From positions 1 to 64,000 of the forward strand of contig DASYRG010000094.1 in assembly GCA_036004665.1 (NCBI GenBank): 64,000 bases of DNA. Reading direction: 5' to 3'. The notes beneath the pieces were generated by a model. That model searched no databases. It worked only from the letters and a program-made list of their open reading frames with translations, and had not been told where the DNA came from. Origin of the DNA: JACQGZ01 sp036004665. Lineage in GTDB: Bacteria > Sysuimicrobiota > Sysuimicrobiia > Sysuimicrobiales > Humicultoraceae. Of this stretch, positions 42,301-50,803 are shown in pieces (position 1 is the stretch's first letter; the number at the start of each line of letters is the position of its first letter). The position numbers and the translations under genes were made by a program.

Positions 42301-43535
42301 ACGATGGCAACGCGAAGATGGCGCGGCCAGGTACCAGGCCAGAGAAACTCCCGAAGGACCACGAGCATGGCCGCGAAGCTGATGCCGAGGGGTCGAAAGC
42401 CCGCGATCATGTCGTAGAAGATAGGCGTAAAACCAATGTCGGAATTTCTCACGGCCAGGCCGTTCAATGCTGGAACAACCTTGTCCATTCCCGCAAATCC
42501 GACCAGGTCGAGGAAGCGCCCTTTGAGGGCTGCGGCCTCTAACACGAATCCGCCGAAGAGAAAGTAGACCATGGTGGCGATTGGCCCGACCCACGGTCTG
42601 CCTGGCAACATCCTGCTGGCCAGGACATAGAAGGCCAGGATGGGAGGAATCTTGAGAATTGGATCGATGAGGTAAGCAGCATTGATCGCCGGGCCGCCGG
42701 TCATGTTCAGGCAGAAGGTCCAGAAGATGCCGTAGAACGCGGGGTAGCTTGCGACATTATGAGAAATGAGGTTGAAGACTGATTCCTCTTCCCAAGGCCG
42801 ACCTGTCCGAACTATGCTCAGGGCTCGTCCAACATGCTGCGCAAAATCCAGGACCAGGATCCGTCCCGAAAGGACATCCTGATGTAACGTCACGAGGACA
42901 TAGAAGAGCACAACAAGAACCAGCAGCAGCCCGCCCGAGGTGACCGGCACGGCGACGGGGGAACGGGGTTGCCAGAGGACGACCCAGAGGACTATCAGCC
43001 CGAGGCTGATGAGACCGTAGATCACCTTCTCCATGCCCGGTGAAACGTGCAGCCATAGAACGCAGAACTGATAGAGCGCGTTTAGCGCTACGGAGAAGAG
43101 AAAACTGAGGACCAGCTTCTCTGAAAGAGCAATGGAGAGCCTGTACTTTCGCACGAGGGCTTCTATCAGAGCGTACCCCGGCAAGAATGTCGCGAGCAGG
43201 AGACCAGAACCAAGCTTCATCGCCTGCCCGACTGTAAGCTCACGCCACGGCAAGAAGACCTGAAGCGGTCCCCGTTCTCCGATCATGGAGACTGCCAGTG
43301 CGGTCACGTACAGCACAAGGAGGAACACATCACGCGTCGCCAGAGACCACTTCGGCGCCGTCAGTCGGGCCGTCCACACTGGCCTGCCCGAGAATCCCTG
43401 AGACGCGAAGTAGGATATGAGCACCAACACCAACAGCAGATCGAGGCGGCCTCTATTGGCCAAAAGTTTGAAGAAAACGAGACCAACAGCAACTGCGGGC
43501 AAGGCCGCACCCCGGCTGGGCCTGTCGGGGGACAT
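39342..43535 (-). CDS. Very large membrane protein with extracellular C-terminal domains
   Basis: The 1397-residue protein has about 15-18 membrane helices in residues 1-660. A long extracellular part follows, including a carbohydrate-binding-like beta domain (LEFWWLGRGSGALFRFWM, KKIVFDLSNPHER) and a glutamine-amidotransferase-like segment (YVNWVRRGGVLVVGGEGPGP). A final membrane helix (LIVLLLLALSAGWAQW) ends it. No catalytic motif is certain. Its place between two transferase genes suggests polysaccharide polymerisation, ligation or export. It could take the Wzy role, since no other polymerase is seen. Confidence 0.7.
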   Translation of the reverse strand: MSPDRPSRGAALPAVAVGLVFFKLLANRGRLDLLLVLVLISYFASQGFSGRPVWTARLTAPKWSLATRDVFLLVLYVTALAVSMIGERGPLQVFLPWRELTVGQAMKLGSGLLLATFLPGYALIEALVRKYRLSIALSEKLVLSFLFSVALNALYQFCVLWLHVSPGMEKVIYGLISLGLIVLWVVLWQPRSPVAVPVTSGGLLLVLVVLFYVLVTLHQDVLSGRILVLDFAQHVGRALSIVRTGRPWEEESVFNLISHNVASYPAFYGIFWTFCLNMTGGPAINAAYLIDPILKIPPILAFYVLASRMLPGRPWVGPIATMVYFLFGGFVLEAAALKGRFLDLVGFAGMDKVVPALNGLAVRNSDIGFTPIFYDMIAGFRPLGISFAAMLVVLREFLWPGTWPRHLRVAIVALAAFVGFSAEVIAMVVFSVVMVPGFALLRVGRLEGRFDFYLGMGVALVAIAILDLLSPIRFFVPQLFFWVTVLVLALTRLVERLQLSRKTVGFALAPNPGGLLSRVVVALALFAYFYAWAVWLVNEGTTEHFAQIIPWFHLPVRFGVAGLFSLLALGSSFLWRGDDRRTITGICAVTLALAIFVKLVPFVDRWMGEYRLIMYPYVGLALASSVWLSGGLRRVRPFAALMISIPLLVSGFSESLLTFIYWRAVPGLPISEAADARQGMEYLFRHRAQDAYVSAVDRDTRTWSWFSGAFNNHVPVESPLFEESDPLTALGFLRYWRVGYVLETAKSNRRAEMTGMAQHWGYRFVKSLPLAYADASTRIREVPTISLPRAGAPVGLLYPARDVLPLLALSNSDYDTFLIGDNRIFSSKVIALSDPPDANGVLEDTRDSEGPEFSLLLDTSWKFIPLETGSIQTSILKRPQPPFGDSGLSVRTEGGGSHGRWILFREFASPIDVSPWDRLEFWWLGRGSGALFRFWMITGDHQHKQAWLWRDRSVGWKKIVFDLSNPHERAGSFSRTRVSALGIEPVTANVINEWAIHRIVFRSGAEAQRLQTYVNWVRRGGVLVVGGEGPGPFWNIMDIEDGGVRMVDGFKLGANPLVRIPPRRLPMIRRRLATTLPLASYVGRNAPVGGFVYAKRMGKGQVFYIDVRGLRGLPPGPGFQLGQQLLCLVQICERQDASAVPSSVQHFVRGLRAEGHIEVDCSFAALVGNPPMILRSASLTASQISETGSARIQHIELRNALLLDLTFRGAREHFISAPVVTVGEENLGQHVVMALSGQIDWRGQAGEVRVKVLDHGRVRAISLKGPFIIQIDLEDTPAQVVVREPVFAVDGTAGFDWAIIYGGRRARQDTGLVWETWAELRGRTSFRAKLAGQFMHLDRLEFSGDVISDGRITETRVFSPEVRRSEYGFKRPHGLIVLLLLALSAGWAQWSRLKDRR

Positions 43536-43537
43536 GA

Positions 43538-44623
43538 TCAGCCCTCAGAACCTATCCTTGCCTTCTTCAATCCCCACCTCGCCCTCAGCCCCTTAATCAG
43601 GCCGTAGTGAAACCCAGGCGCGGTAAACAGATCGGTCAAGATTCCCACAACGATGAAGCGGAGCTTCGCCTCTCCCGGGAAATCACGTCCCATCCGCACG
43701 TACCACCAGGTCCTCGCCGTCAGGATTCCCAGCATCGCTCCAACCCCCAGCCATGGCGGCGCCAAGAACGCAGCCAGAGCGCTGCCCAGGAGGGAAGTAC
43801 CCGACAGGACTTCGGTGGAACGCTGCCACCACCTAACGTAATTCTCGGGAGTGGAAGGAAGCCTCGCCCATATCAGTCCGGAAATCACCGCATAGCCCAA
43901 GAGTTTTCCAGCATCATACTCTCTGGACAAGAAGGCCAGAAGGGACTCCGCTCGGCCAAAACTCAGCCTGTAGTGGGCGGCGGAATCCTTCAGAATCCGG
44001 TACCCAGCCCTTCGCAGGCGGTATGCGAGTGATTGGTCTTCGAGACCAAACTTCGGGTTGAGGGCGTAACCAAACCCTCCGCTGCTCCTCACAGCCGCCG
44101 CCCGTATCAAATCGCCCTTCAACAACGAATATGTCAGTTCCGAGACCCCCTCCTGGAGGTAGTCAAGGTTGAGCAGTCTAGCGTAAATTCTCTGCATCAG
44201 TGGAAGACGATCGAATTGGGTTGCTTGGCCAGTCACGAGAGCCACCCTGTCATCCTGAAAGTGAGCCAGAAGTCTCTCGACATAGTCCTGTTCTATCAGC
44301 TCGATATCGTCGGGGTGGACGAAGAGGAAGTCCGTATCTCCACAGAGACCTAACACACGGTTCAGACTCGCAGAAAACCCGAGGTTCCCTTCATTCTTGA
44401 GAACGTCGACCTGCCCCAGGGCGCTGGCAACCTTCGTCGCCACGTCATGTGTTTGGTCAGTCGACCCATCGTCGATGACGATCCTGCGCATATTCCGATA
44501 GTTCTGATGGCGTAACGACCGAATCGCTCGCTCGATGTAGGACTGACCTTGGAAAGTTGTGATCACCGCGACGACCGTCGGCGGTTGATTGCCGCCGTCG
44601 AATGGACTACCCGTCTCTGACAT
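43538..44623 (-). CDS. Family 2 glycosyltransferase with membrane helices
   Basis: The 361-residue protein has the GT2 start (VVAVITTFQGQSYIERAIRSL), RIVIDDGSTDQT and a late acceptor-site segment FGLEDQSLAYRLRR in an LTYSLLKGDLIRAAAVRSSGG context. Hydrophobic segments follow at the C-terminus (GSALAAFLAPPWLGVGAMLG). It should add one sugar from a nucleotide donor to the growing lipid-linked repeat unit. It starts 32 bp after the preceding gene stop and ends 2 bp before the giant membrane protein gene. Confidence 0.88.
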   Translation of the reverse strand: MSETGSPFDGGNQPPTVVAVITTFQGQSYIERAIRSLRHQNYRNMRRIVIDDGSTDQTHDVATKVASALGQVDVLKNEGNLGFSASLNRVLGLCGDTDFLFVHPDDIELIEQDYVERLLAHFQDDRVALVTGQATQFDRLPLMQRIYARLLNLDYLQEGVSELTYSLLKGDLIRAAAVRSSGGFGYALNPKFGLEDQSLAYRLRRAGYRILKDSAAHYRLSFGRAESLLAFLSREYDAGKLLGYAVISGLIWARLPSTPENYVRWWQRSTEVLSGTSLLGSALAAFLAPPWLGVGAMLGILTARTWWYVRMGRDFPGEAKLRFIVVGILTDLFTAPGFHYGLIKGLRARWGLKKARIGSEG

Positions 44624-44655
44624 TTCCGCCCGCTATCCCCGCACCCGCCACAGGT

Positions 44656-45522
44656 TCAGTAACCTCGCAGGGATCCCGCGGCCTCCAACACGTGCAACGC
44701 ATTTCTGGCATCGGGTAACTCAACCACAGCTCCGGCCACGCCGATCCTTCGGAGAAATTCAAGCTGATCCAGGCTGGGGGCACGGTCAGGGGAGGGAAGC
44801 GTCGCATAGATCGTTGCACGCGTCCGTCGAAGACGGCTGAGGCATTCTTCCAATGACGGCTTGACGCGATAGCCCGAACGGTTCAGGGGTCCGGCGATCG
44901 CGGAGACTCTCAGCGCCTGCTCCTCCACGACCTGCAAGAGGACCCCTACGTTCTCCGTCGAGAGCCCTGCGCTCACGCCGTAATGCTTGCCGATCAATTG
45001 GATAATCTGCCGGAGCATGGCCGTGTGGCCATTGGCGAGCAAAACATCCGTAACGGCGGAGTGCAAGAGTGCCAGCTTCGGCCTAAAATGCCTGAACTGG
45101 GTCATATCATACGCGGCGAGCAACGAGATGAGCGTGGAGAAGAGGGTCCCTCGTCGTTCCGCGAGGACTGACAGGGCGCGGAGGCCGAGAGCGGGGTAAT
45201 CGCCAGGCGCCAGTTCTCGGAGTAAACGTATGGCAGATCCGACCGACCCGAAATTCTGCAGGAACCGGGAATAGCGGTCCATGTTCGGCACGATGGGTAT
45301 GATGTCCCACGGAAACTCGGACTGCAGGGCTCTCACGTGGTGGAGGACAGCAGGTTCATACACGCACGTCATGGTCCGAAGATTCATGCCGTGCAGCTGG
45401 ATCAGGTACGTCCGGACAGCCGATGCAGACGCGAAGGTGCGACGATACTCCTCCTGAAGACTGTCCCTGAGCACACTCACTCCCCGGACTGGGTCAAGGC
45501 TGACAAGGAGGCGCAGCGTCAC
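44656..45522 (-). CDS. Hypothetical protein of the polysaccharide locus, possible TIM-barrel
   Basis: The GTG at 45522 overlaps the stop of the oxidoreductase gene (GTGA), so the two are translationally coupled. The 288-residue product has no signal or membrane segment. The spacing of elements such as LHSAVTDVLLANG, YGVSAGLSTENVGVLL and LEFLRRIGVAGAVVELP would fit an aldo-keto reductase or other TIM-barrel enzyme, but no active-site motif is clear. I do not recognise the family. Coupling to the Gfo/Idh/MocA protein suggests action on the same nucleotide-sugar substrate. Confidence 0.6.
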   Translation of the reverse strand: MTLRLLVSLDPVRGVSVLRDSLQEEYRRTFASASAVRTYLIQLHGMNLRTMTCVYEPAVLHHVRALQSEFPWDIIPIVPNMDRYSRFLQNFGSVGSAIRLLRELAPGDYPALGLRALSVLAERRGTLFSTLISLLAAYDMTQFRHFRPKLALLHSAVTDVLLANGHTAMLRQIIQLIGKHYGVSAGLSTENVGVLLQVVEEQALRVSAIAGPLNRSGYRVKPSLEECLSRLRRTRATIYATLPSPDRAPSLDQLEFLRRIGVAGAVVELPDARNALHVLEAAGSLRGY

Positions 45523-46544
45523 AGGGGGCTTCCGACAAGCGCAGGTCTCCCTGTCTCAGCAGAGCGATACACAGCATCCAATATCTGTTGAACAGCAAAG
45601 CCTTCGGACCAGGGGACTTGTGGGGAATGGCCCTGCATGAGGCTGGTCACAAAGTCCAGATCCTCTTCGACGTAGCCATCCCCACCCAGGTAGAAGGGGG
45701 CGTGTTCGGGAAAATCCGAAGCGTGCAACGACTGAGCGTCCTCACGCCCTTCTGGTCCTAGCCCCCACCAAATTTCCCGATTGCTGACCATGAGATGCCC
45801 TTCGTCCGCTACCACGCGGAGGGAAAGGACGTGCGCGGGATAGCCGTCGACGTCCCAGGCCACCCGCACGCGAGCGTCGAACCCGGACGCAAATCTCAGC
45901 AGAACTCTCGATCCATCCTCCACAGTGTTGCGGCGATACTCGAGAGTGGCCTCGACTTCCTCAACCCGGCCGAACAGTCGATAGAGCATGTGGATAAGGT
46001 GGGAGCCCACCTGAGCAACGGCGCCACCGCCGGCCAGCTGCTTGTCTCCCATCCAAGATCGCAGCCTGGAAAAGACCGCCCCCACGTAGATGGACGCAAC
46101 GACGGAACGCACACCTCCCAAAGTCCCTCCCGCCAGCACCTCACCAGCGCGCCGGAACGTTGGCAAGTGCGCCATCACATAGCCCACAGCGTAGATCGAC
46201 AAAGGCTGCTGTCGTACCAGGTCCAGGAGTCGGGCCGCGTTCTCACGCGAATCTGCCATTGGCTTTTCCAAGAACACTCCCAGTCCCCTCCGGTGACACG
46301 GCTCCGCCAGGTCCCGCGTAAACCGGGGAGGGACGCATATGAACACTGCGTCCGGCGCAATCTCGTCGAGCAGCTTCTCAAGCGATGAGTAAAAGGGAGC
46401 GTGCACGCCAATACTCTGCGCCAACCCTTTCCGACGAGGATCTGAATCCATCACCCCAACGAGCACGGCGGCAGGAAGTTGGTTGAGGATGCTACCGTGC
46501 AGCAACCCCATACGACCCAGCCCGATCACGGCAACGCGGACCAT
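45519..46544 (-). CDS. Gfo/Idh/MocA family oxidoreductase
   Basis: The 341-residue protein begins with a dinucleotide-binding motif (VAVIGLGRMGLLHGSIL) and has FLEKPMADSRENAARLL, matching the EKP motif of this family, then a C-terminal beta-sheet domain with GGGAVAQVGSHLIHML. Members oxidise or reduce sugars or nucleotide sugars at C3 or nearby. In this locus it probably makes a modified precursor sugar. It is followed directly by the unknown gene it overlaps. Confidence 0.88.
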   Translation of the reverse strand: MVRVAVIGLGRMGLLHGSILNQLPAAVLVGVMDSDPRRKGLAQSIGVHAPFYSSLEKLLDEIAPDAVFICVPPRFTRDLAEPCHRRGLGVFLEKPMADSRENAARLLDLVRQQPLSIYAVGYVMAHLPTFRRAGEVLAGGTLGGVRSVVASIYVGAVFSRLRSWMGDKQLAGGGAVAQVGSHLIHMLYRLFGRVEEVEATLEYRRNTVEDGSRVLLRFASGFDARVRVAWDVDGYPAHVLSLRVVADEGHLMVSNREIWWGLGPEGREDAQSLHASDFPEHAPFYLGGDGYVEEDLDFVTSLMQGHSPQVPWSEGFAVQQILDAVYRSAETGRPALVGSPL

Positions 46545-46586
46545 CCAGACCGTTTGCCTCCCCGCCCGGTGGGCAGCTATCTCAGA

Positions 46587-47513
46587 TCAATGCAGTTCCT
46601 GAAGAGTCCTTTGGATGCCCTCCTCCAAGGAAGTCAGTGGGAGGCCGATTTGCCTCGCTCCTTCCCCGGGAGCGTAGGGACGGTCTTGCATCAACCCGAG
46701 GATGGTGTCTTCGCTCACAGGCGCCCTCCTCCACAGCTTGTTCGCGACGCGCACGGCAGGTGCGACCAATCCAAAAGGCAACGGCACGATGAGGGGGCGT
46801 CGGCCTAAGGCACGTGCGACCAGGATAAGAAACTGCTTGTACGTGATGTGATCGGGTCCCGACAGATGCACTTCACGCGGGGCATCGTGTTCTAAGCACC
46901 GCGCAACACCAGCTGCGACATCATCAACGTAGATGGGCGCGAGTTCAGTATTACCTGGACCAATGATAGGGATCACGGGGAGTTTCTTCACCAGGCTGAC
47001 AAGGCGCCCAAAGACGCTTCGCCAGTCAGGCCCGTAAACGAACGACGGCCGGACGACCGAGACATCCTGGCCCGAGCCCAGTGCCAGCAGTTCACCTTCT
47101 CGCTTTGTCGTCGCATACGCTCCGGGATTGTCGGACTGCGTCCCGATAACAACCAGGCGGGGGTGCACTCCAAGGATCTCGGAGGCATCAAGGACGTTCT
47201 TGACACCCACAACGTTCACCGCGAAGCTCCGTGCCGATCCTCGACCAGCGCTCACCGAGGTAACACCCGCGGCGTAGACAACGACATCAACCTCCTGCAC
47301 AGCGGCCGTCATCGTCCGAAGATCAATGACGTCGCCCATGAGAACCTTGAGCGACAGGTGCGACAGATGATTCAGAGCGGAAGTCGAGCGAGCTAGCACG
47401 ACAACACGGTGCCCCAGGGCAACGAGATGCTTGACAATATGCGTGCCCAGAAAACCGCTGCCGCCGGTCACAAGGACTCTCCGCGCAGCAAGAGTCAGGC
47501 CTTCGTCGGGCAT
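46587..47513 (-). CDS. NAD-dependent epimerase/dehydratase (extended SDR)
   Basis: The 308-residue protein carries the Rossmann motif VLVTGGSGFLGTHIV, then VVYAAGVTSV, and the region where YxxxK is expected reads GAYATTKREGELL (Tyr and Lys kept). It resembles NDP-sugar epimerases and dehydratases. It is probably a nucleotide-sugar tailoring enzyme for the surface polymer. Substrate specificity cannot be read from sequence. Confidence 0.87.
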   Translation of the reverse strand: MPDEGLTLAARRVLVTGGSGFLGTHIVKHLVALGHRVVVLARSTSALNHLSHLSLKVLMGDVIDLRTMTAAVQEVDVVVYAAGVTSVSAGRGSARSFAVNVVGVKNVLDASEILGVHPRLVVIGTQSDNPGAYATTKREGELLALGSGQDVSVVRPSFVYGPDWRSVFGRLVSLVKKLPVIPIIGPGNTELAPIYVDDVAAGVARCLEHDAPREVHLSGPDHITYKQFLILVARALGRRPLIVPLPFGLVAPAVRVANKLWRRAPVSEDTILGLMQDRPYAPGEGARQIGLPLTSLEEGIQRTLQELH

Positions 47514-47609
47514 CTCAGGCCGTCTAACCCTGCTCTAGGACTTGACCTCTCTTCGGACGATCTCGGTAACTGAAGACATGCGTCTGCGGTCGGGCAGCAG
47601 ACGTCGAAG

Positions 47610-48353
47610 TCACTCACGGAAACGTGTTCGGAGGATTTCTCTTATGATCTTCCACCCGTCGCGCAGGGGGTGAAGCGTGCTCCGCCCTGCGAACCGCCGG
47701 CGTTCGAAACTGGGAAGTTCGATGACCCGAAGGCCTGCCTTGTGGGCGCCGATCATGAGCGCCGCATCGATTTCCATGTTTTCCGCCCGGACAGCAAGCC
47801 GTCGCACCGCCTCCCTGCGGAAACCGAAGTAACCGTAACAGACATCTGTATACCGGGTGCCGTGAAGCAGGTTGGTCAACCAAACGACAATCCTGTTTCC
47901 AAGAAACCGGAAGGTTGTCAAATCTGCAGACCCACCACCAGGGAGGAACCTGGAGCCGTGGACGACGTCATATCCCTGTGCAAGGCATTCGACCATCCGA
48001 GTGGTCTCCCACGGATCATGCGAATAGTCGCCATCCAGGTAAAGGACATACTCTCCCCTCGCGCCTGCCAGCCCCGCGGTGACGGCCACACCCTTCCCTT
48101 TTCGCGTCTCAAGCATGACGCGACAATCCGGCCTCACCCGAAGCGCCGTCTCCACTGATCGGTCGCGCGAGAGGCCGTCAACGACGATGACCTCATCTAT
48201 GAAATCAGGAAGCTCTCTCAGCACCAGCGGAAGGTTAGCCTCTTCATTCAGTACGGGAATGACGACCGTCACGCTTACTCGAGGGGCAGCGTCTGTCACG
48301 TGCACCCGCCCTCCTGCGGGGGCAACTGCGCCATTCAATTCCGTATCTCTCAC
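47610..48353 (-). CDS. Family 2 glycosyltransferase (DPM1/DPG-synthase-like)
   Basis: A GTG at 48353 with GGGGAG 6 nt upstream gives 247 residues; the longer frame overlaps rmlD and lacks family similarity. The domain starts VSVTVVIPVLNEEANLP, with IVVDGLSRD and the DxD-like LYLDGDYSHDPWE. A DVVHGSRFLPGGGS segment is as in dolichol-phosphate mannosyltransferases and their bacterial relatives. It may load a sugar onto a polyprenyl phosphate for the GT-C enzyme at 37157-39256. That link is inference. Confidence 0.88.
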   Translation of the reverse strand: MRDTELNGAVAPAGGRVHVTDAAPRVSVTVVIPVLNEEANLPLVLRELPDFIDEVIVVDGLSRDRSVETALRVRPDCRVMLETRKGKGVAVTAGLAGARGEYVLYLDGDYSHDPWETTRMVECLAQGYDVVHGSRFLPGGGSADLTTFRFLGNRIVVWLTNLLHGTRYTDVCYGYFGFRREAVRRLAVRAENMEIDAALMIGAHKAGLRVIELPSFERRRFAGRSTLHPLRDGWKIIREILRTRFRE

Positions 48354-48391
48354 CTCAGGCTCCCCATCGACTCGCGGCAGCCGCCCTTTCG

Positions 48392-49279
48392 CTACTCCCG
48401 AGCGTTGGCCATCTCGGCAAGGCGAGCGCCTCTGGCCCTGAAGTAGTGAGCAAGGGCTTCCTGCCACGGCCTGAGGGGGCTCAGGCGCAGCGATTCCAAC
48501 TTCCGCGAAACCAGCGCGGAATTCTTGGGGCGGGGTGCGTCTGGGGCCGCCTCCCGCAAGGTCCACGGGTGGAGCGTGGCACGCGCACCAGCGAAAGTGA
48601 ACACTGCTTGGGCAAACTCGTACCATGTGCACGTGCCTGAATTGGTGACATGAAAGATTCCCCCACCCACCTCGCGTTGCACAATTTCCCGAATCCGATC
48701 AGCGGCGTCGACCGTATACGTCGGGGAAATACGCACGTCGTTGACGATCCGGATCTCCTCTCCGCGCACAGCTTTGCTCAGAATCCTCTCGACGAAACTG
48801 CCACCCTTGCCTGTGCTGCCAGTCCCACCATAGAGACTCGCCACCCGGATGATGTAGTGACGAGTGCTCAACCTGGCGACGAAGTGCTCTCCGGCGAGCT
48901 TGGAGATGCCATAGACATTAACCGGAGATGGGCGGTCATCTTCCGAGTAGGGCGCATCTTGCTCGCCGCCAAACACGTAGTCGGTGCTAATGTGCACGAA
49001 CACCGCTCCCAGGCGGTGGCAGGTTGTCGCCAGATTCCCGACAGCCACGGCGTTGACCGCGAATGCTTGTACAGGATCCTTCTCGCACTCTTCCGTGTTG
49101 TGGTACGCAGCGGTATTGATCACTACTTCGGGTCGACGATCGACAATTACCAGCGAGGCACGCTCGTGGTCGCACACATCGAAGTCCCGTCTCGTCCAGG
49201 CAACGACCTCGTGCGCCTTGAACGCCCTGACGAGATCCGCCCCAAGCTGACCGTTTGCCCCGATAATGGCAACACGCAT
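48392..49279 (-). CDS. rmlD: dTDP-4-dehydrorhamnose reductase family (RmlD-like)
   Basis: The 295-residue protein has the RmlD pattern: VAIIGANGQLGADLVRAF, TAAYHNTEECEKDP, ISTDYVFGG and the catalytic YGISKLAGE. It reduces a dTDP-4-keto-6-deoxy sugar. The RmlA and RmlB genes are not in the window, so the keto-sugar precursor must be made elsewhere. It ends about 39 bp before the start of the following transferase. Confidence 0.88.
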   Translation of the reverse strand: MRVAIIGANGQLGADLVRAFKAHEVVAWTRRDFDVCDHERASLVIVDRRPEVVINTAAYHNTEECEKDPVQAFAVNAVAVGNLATTCHRLGAVFVHISTDYVFGGEQDAPYSEDDRPSPVNVYGISKLAGEHFVARLSTRHYIIRVASLYGGTGSTGKGGSFVERILSKAVRGEEIRIVNDVRISPTYTVDAADRIREIVQREVGGGIFHVTNSGTCTWYEFAQAVFTFAGARATLHPWTLREAAPDAPRPKNSALVSRKLESLRLSPLRPWQEALAHYFRARGARLAEMANARE

Positions 49280-49287
49280 GCCCGGAC

Positions 49288-50298
49288 CTATCCCCGTCCC
49301 CGCGATGGTCGGCGGCCTGCGACCATCTCCCCCGTCAAATCGATCTTCCGCCCGTCCAAGAGTCGCAGCAGCTCGGCCACGCCGTCCCGAAGGCTCCGGG
49401 ATGGCTGCCAGCCCAGGGCTCCCAACGCCGTCCCGTCAACGCGCCCTGTCCGCTGAGGCCGAGGGCTGTCTCCGTAGTCGAGGGTGATGCCCCACCCAAG
49501 GACGTGGCGAGCGACCCGGTCGACCTCTAAGCAGACTTCGCTGAGGCGCGCGTTTCGTTCGGCAAGGTTGAACGATGACGCGGGAGCCGTACTGGGAGAT
49601 AACTCCAAGAGATGCAGATACGCCCTCGCAGCATCCGCCACGTGGGCGATGGGGCGCCATATCGCCCCGAAATCGTGCAGAATCATGGGGCGACGCATCC
49701 ACGCCGCAAGCACCATCCGATTGATCACAAGATCCCAACGCATCACGGGGCTGTATCCGTACAGAGATCCCTTGCGCAGGACCATTACCGTGAAGCCCGG
49801 CGTAGCCAGCGCCGTCAGTGCGCGCTCTGCCGAGAGCTTCGACTGTGCGTACACTCCGATGGGTTGGGGGAGGGGTGGGGCGTTGCTCTCCCACTGGACG
49901 TCGTCCTCAAGGGGATGCCCAGCCGGCACCTGATAGATAGCGACGGTCGAGGCCAGGAGGAATTTCGGCACTCCCGCGCTCTTTGCTGCTTCTCCTAAAG
50001 CGATGGCAAGGTCAACGTTGACGCGCCACGTCCGCTGCGGATCACTCTCCGCTGCAGCGTCGCTTGAAATTCCCGCAAGATGAATGACGGCTTGCGCGTC
50101 TGAGAGGACCGAAGGCGCGTTCACGAGATCGTCCAAAGCTAGCGTGCGCAGGTCGATGCTGTCATGACTGAGTGACGAAAGCCGACGCAAGCGAAGTTCA
50201 TCACTGTCGACCGCAACCACCCGATGACCCGCTGAAGCCAACAGGAGGGTGAGCGTTGACCCCACATACCCCGCTCCGCCGGTAACGATGACCCTCAT
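49288..50298 (-). CDS. NAD-dependent epimerase/dehydratase (extended SDR)
   Basis: The 336-residue protein begins VIVTGGAGYVGSTLTLLLAS and has VIHLAGISSD and YAQSKLSAERAL with the catalytic Tyr and Lys. It resembles UDP-sugar 4-epimerases. The ATG overlaps the cupin gene stop (ATGA), which links it to the RmlC-like enzyme and RmlD in deoxysugar formation. It is followed by rmlD. Confidence 0.88.
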   Translation of the reverse strand: MRVIVTGGAGYVGSTLTLLLASAGHRVVAVDSDELRLRRLSSLSHDSIDLRTLALDDLVNAPSVLSDAQAVIHLAGISSDAAAESDPQRTWRVNVDLAIALGEAAKSAGVPKFLLASTVAIYQVPAGHPLEDDVQWESNAPPLPQPIGVYAQSKLSAERALTALATPGFTVMVLRKGSLYGYSPVMRWDLVINRMVLAAWMRRPMILHDFGAIWRPIAHVADAARAYLHLLELSPSTAPASSFNLAERNARLSEVCLEVDRVARHVLGWGITLDYGDSPRPQRTGRVDGTALGALGWQPSRSLRDGVAELLRLLDGRKIDLTGEMVAGRRPSRGRG

Positions 50299-50795
50299 CG
50301 TCCTCGTACCGTCCAGATGTCGCCAAAGGCATCCGGGGGAACACGGACCTCGTCTGGCTGCGCGCGGTTGTACACCTCACTGGCGATGCTAATCATCTGA
50401 GTGTCATCCTCGAGCGACATCCAGCCATGGAACACGCCCGGAGGAACCGCGATCAGACTGGGATTTCTCTCGGACGTCACAAAGACGTTCATCACTCCAT
50501 GCGTGGGACTGTCCCGACGGTCGTCCACGAGAACAAACTTCGCTGCCCCCCGGCTGAGGAAGAACCAGTCCCAGAGCGTCTCATGCTTGTGGAATGCTCG
50601 GATCGTGCCACGGCCAAAATTCCCCACGATGTACACCTGGCCGAACCTCGTAAAGTGTGGATCTACGCGGCGGAGGATCTCCATGAGATATCCGCGGTCG
50701 TCGACGTGCGCGACGAGAGAGACGAAACTGACGCCGTGAATTGTGGCCAGGTTCGGTTTCGCTTGGAGGATCTCGGGTTTCATGACCACACTCAT
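50295..50795 (-). CDS. Cupin sugar 3,5-epimerase-like protein (RmlC family)
   Basis: The 166-residue cupin matches the dTDP-4-dehydrorhamnose 3,5-epimerase superfamily: DDRGYLMEILR, RAFHKHETLWDWFFL (the His region of the active site), VPPGVFHGW and AQPDEVRVP. It is shorter than classical RmlC (about 180 residues), and the active-site surroundings are not those of classical RmlC. It may be a 3-epimerase or a related isomerase on a dTDP-keto sugar. It lies directly after the flippase gene. Confidence 0.8.
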   Translation of the reverse strand: MSVVMKPEILQAKPNLATIHGVSFVSLVAHVDDRGYLMEILRRVDPHFTRFGQVYIVGNFGRGTIRAFHKHETLWDWFFLSRGAAKFVLVDDRRDSPTHGVMNVFVTSERNPSLIAVPPGVFHGWMSLEDDTQMISIASEVYNRAQPDEVRVPPDAFGDIWTVRGR

Positions 50796-50803
50796 CGGCT
50801 CCG

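Noticed and set aside
48392..50795. Complete dTDP-rhamnose pathway
   Set aside because: Only RmlD-like and cupin epimerase-like genes are present; no RmlA or RmlB gene occurs in the window, so the exact sugar cannot be named.
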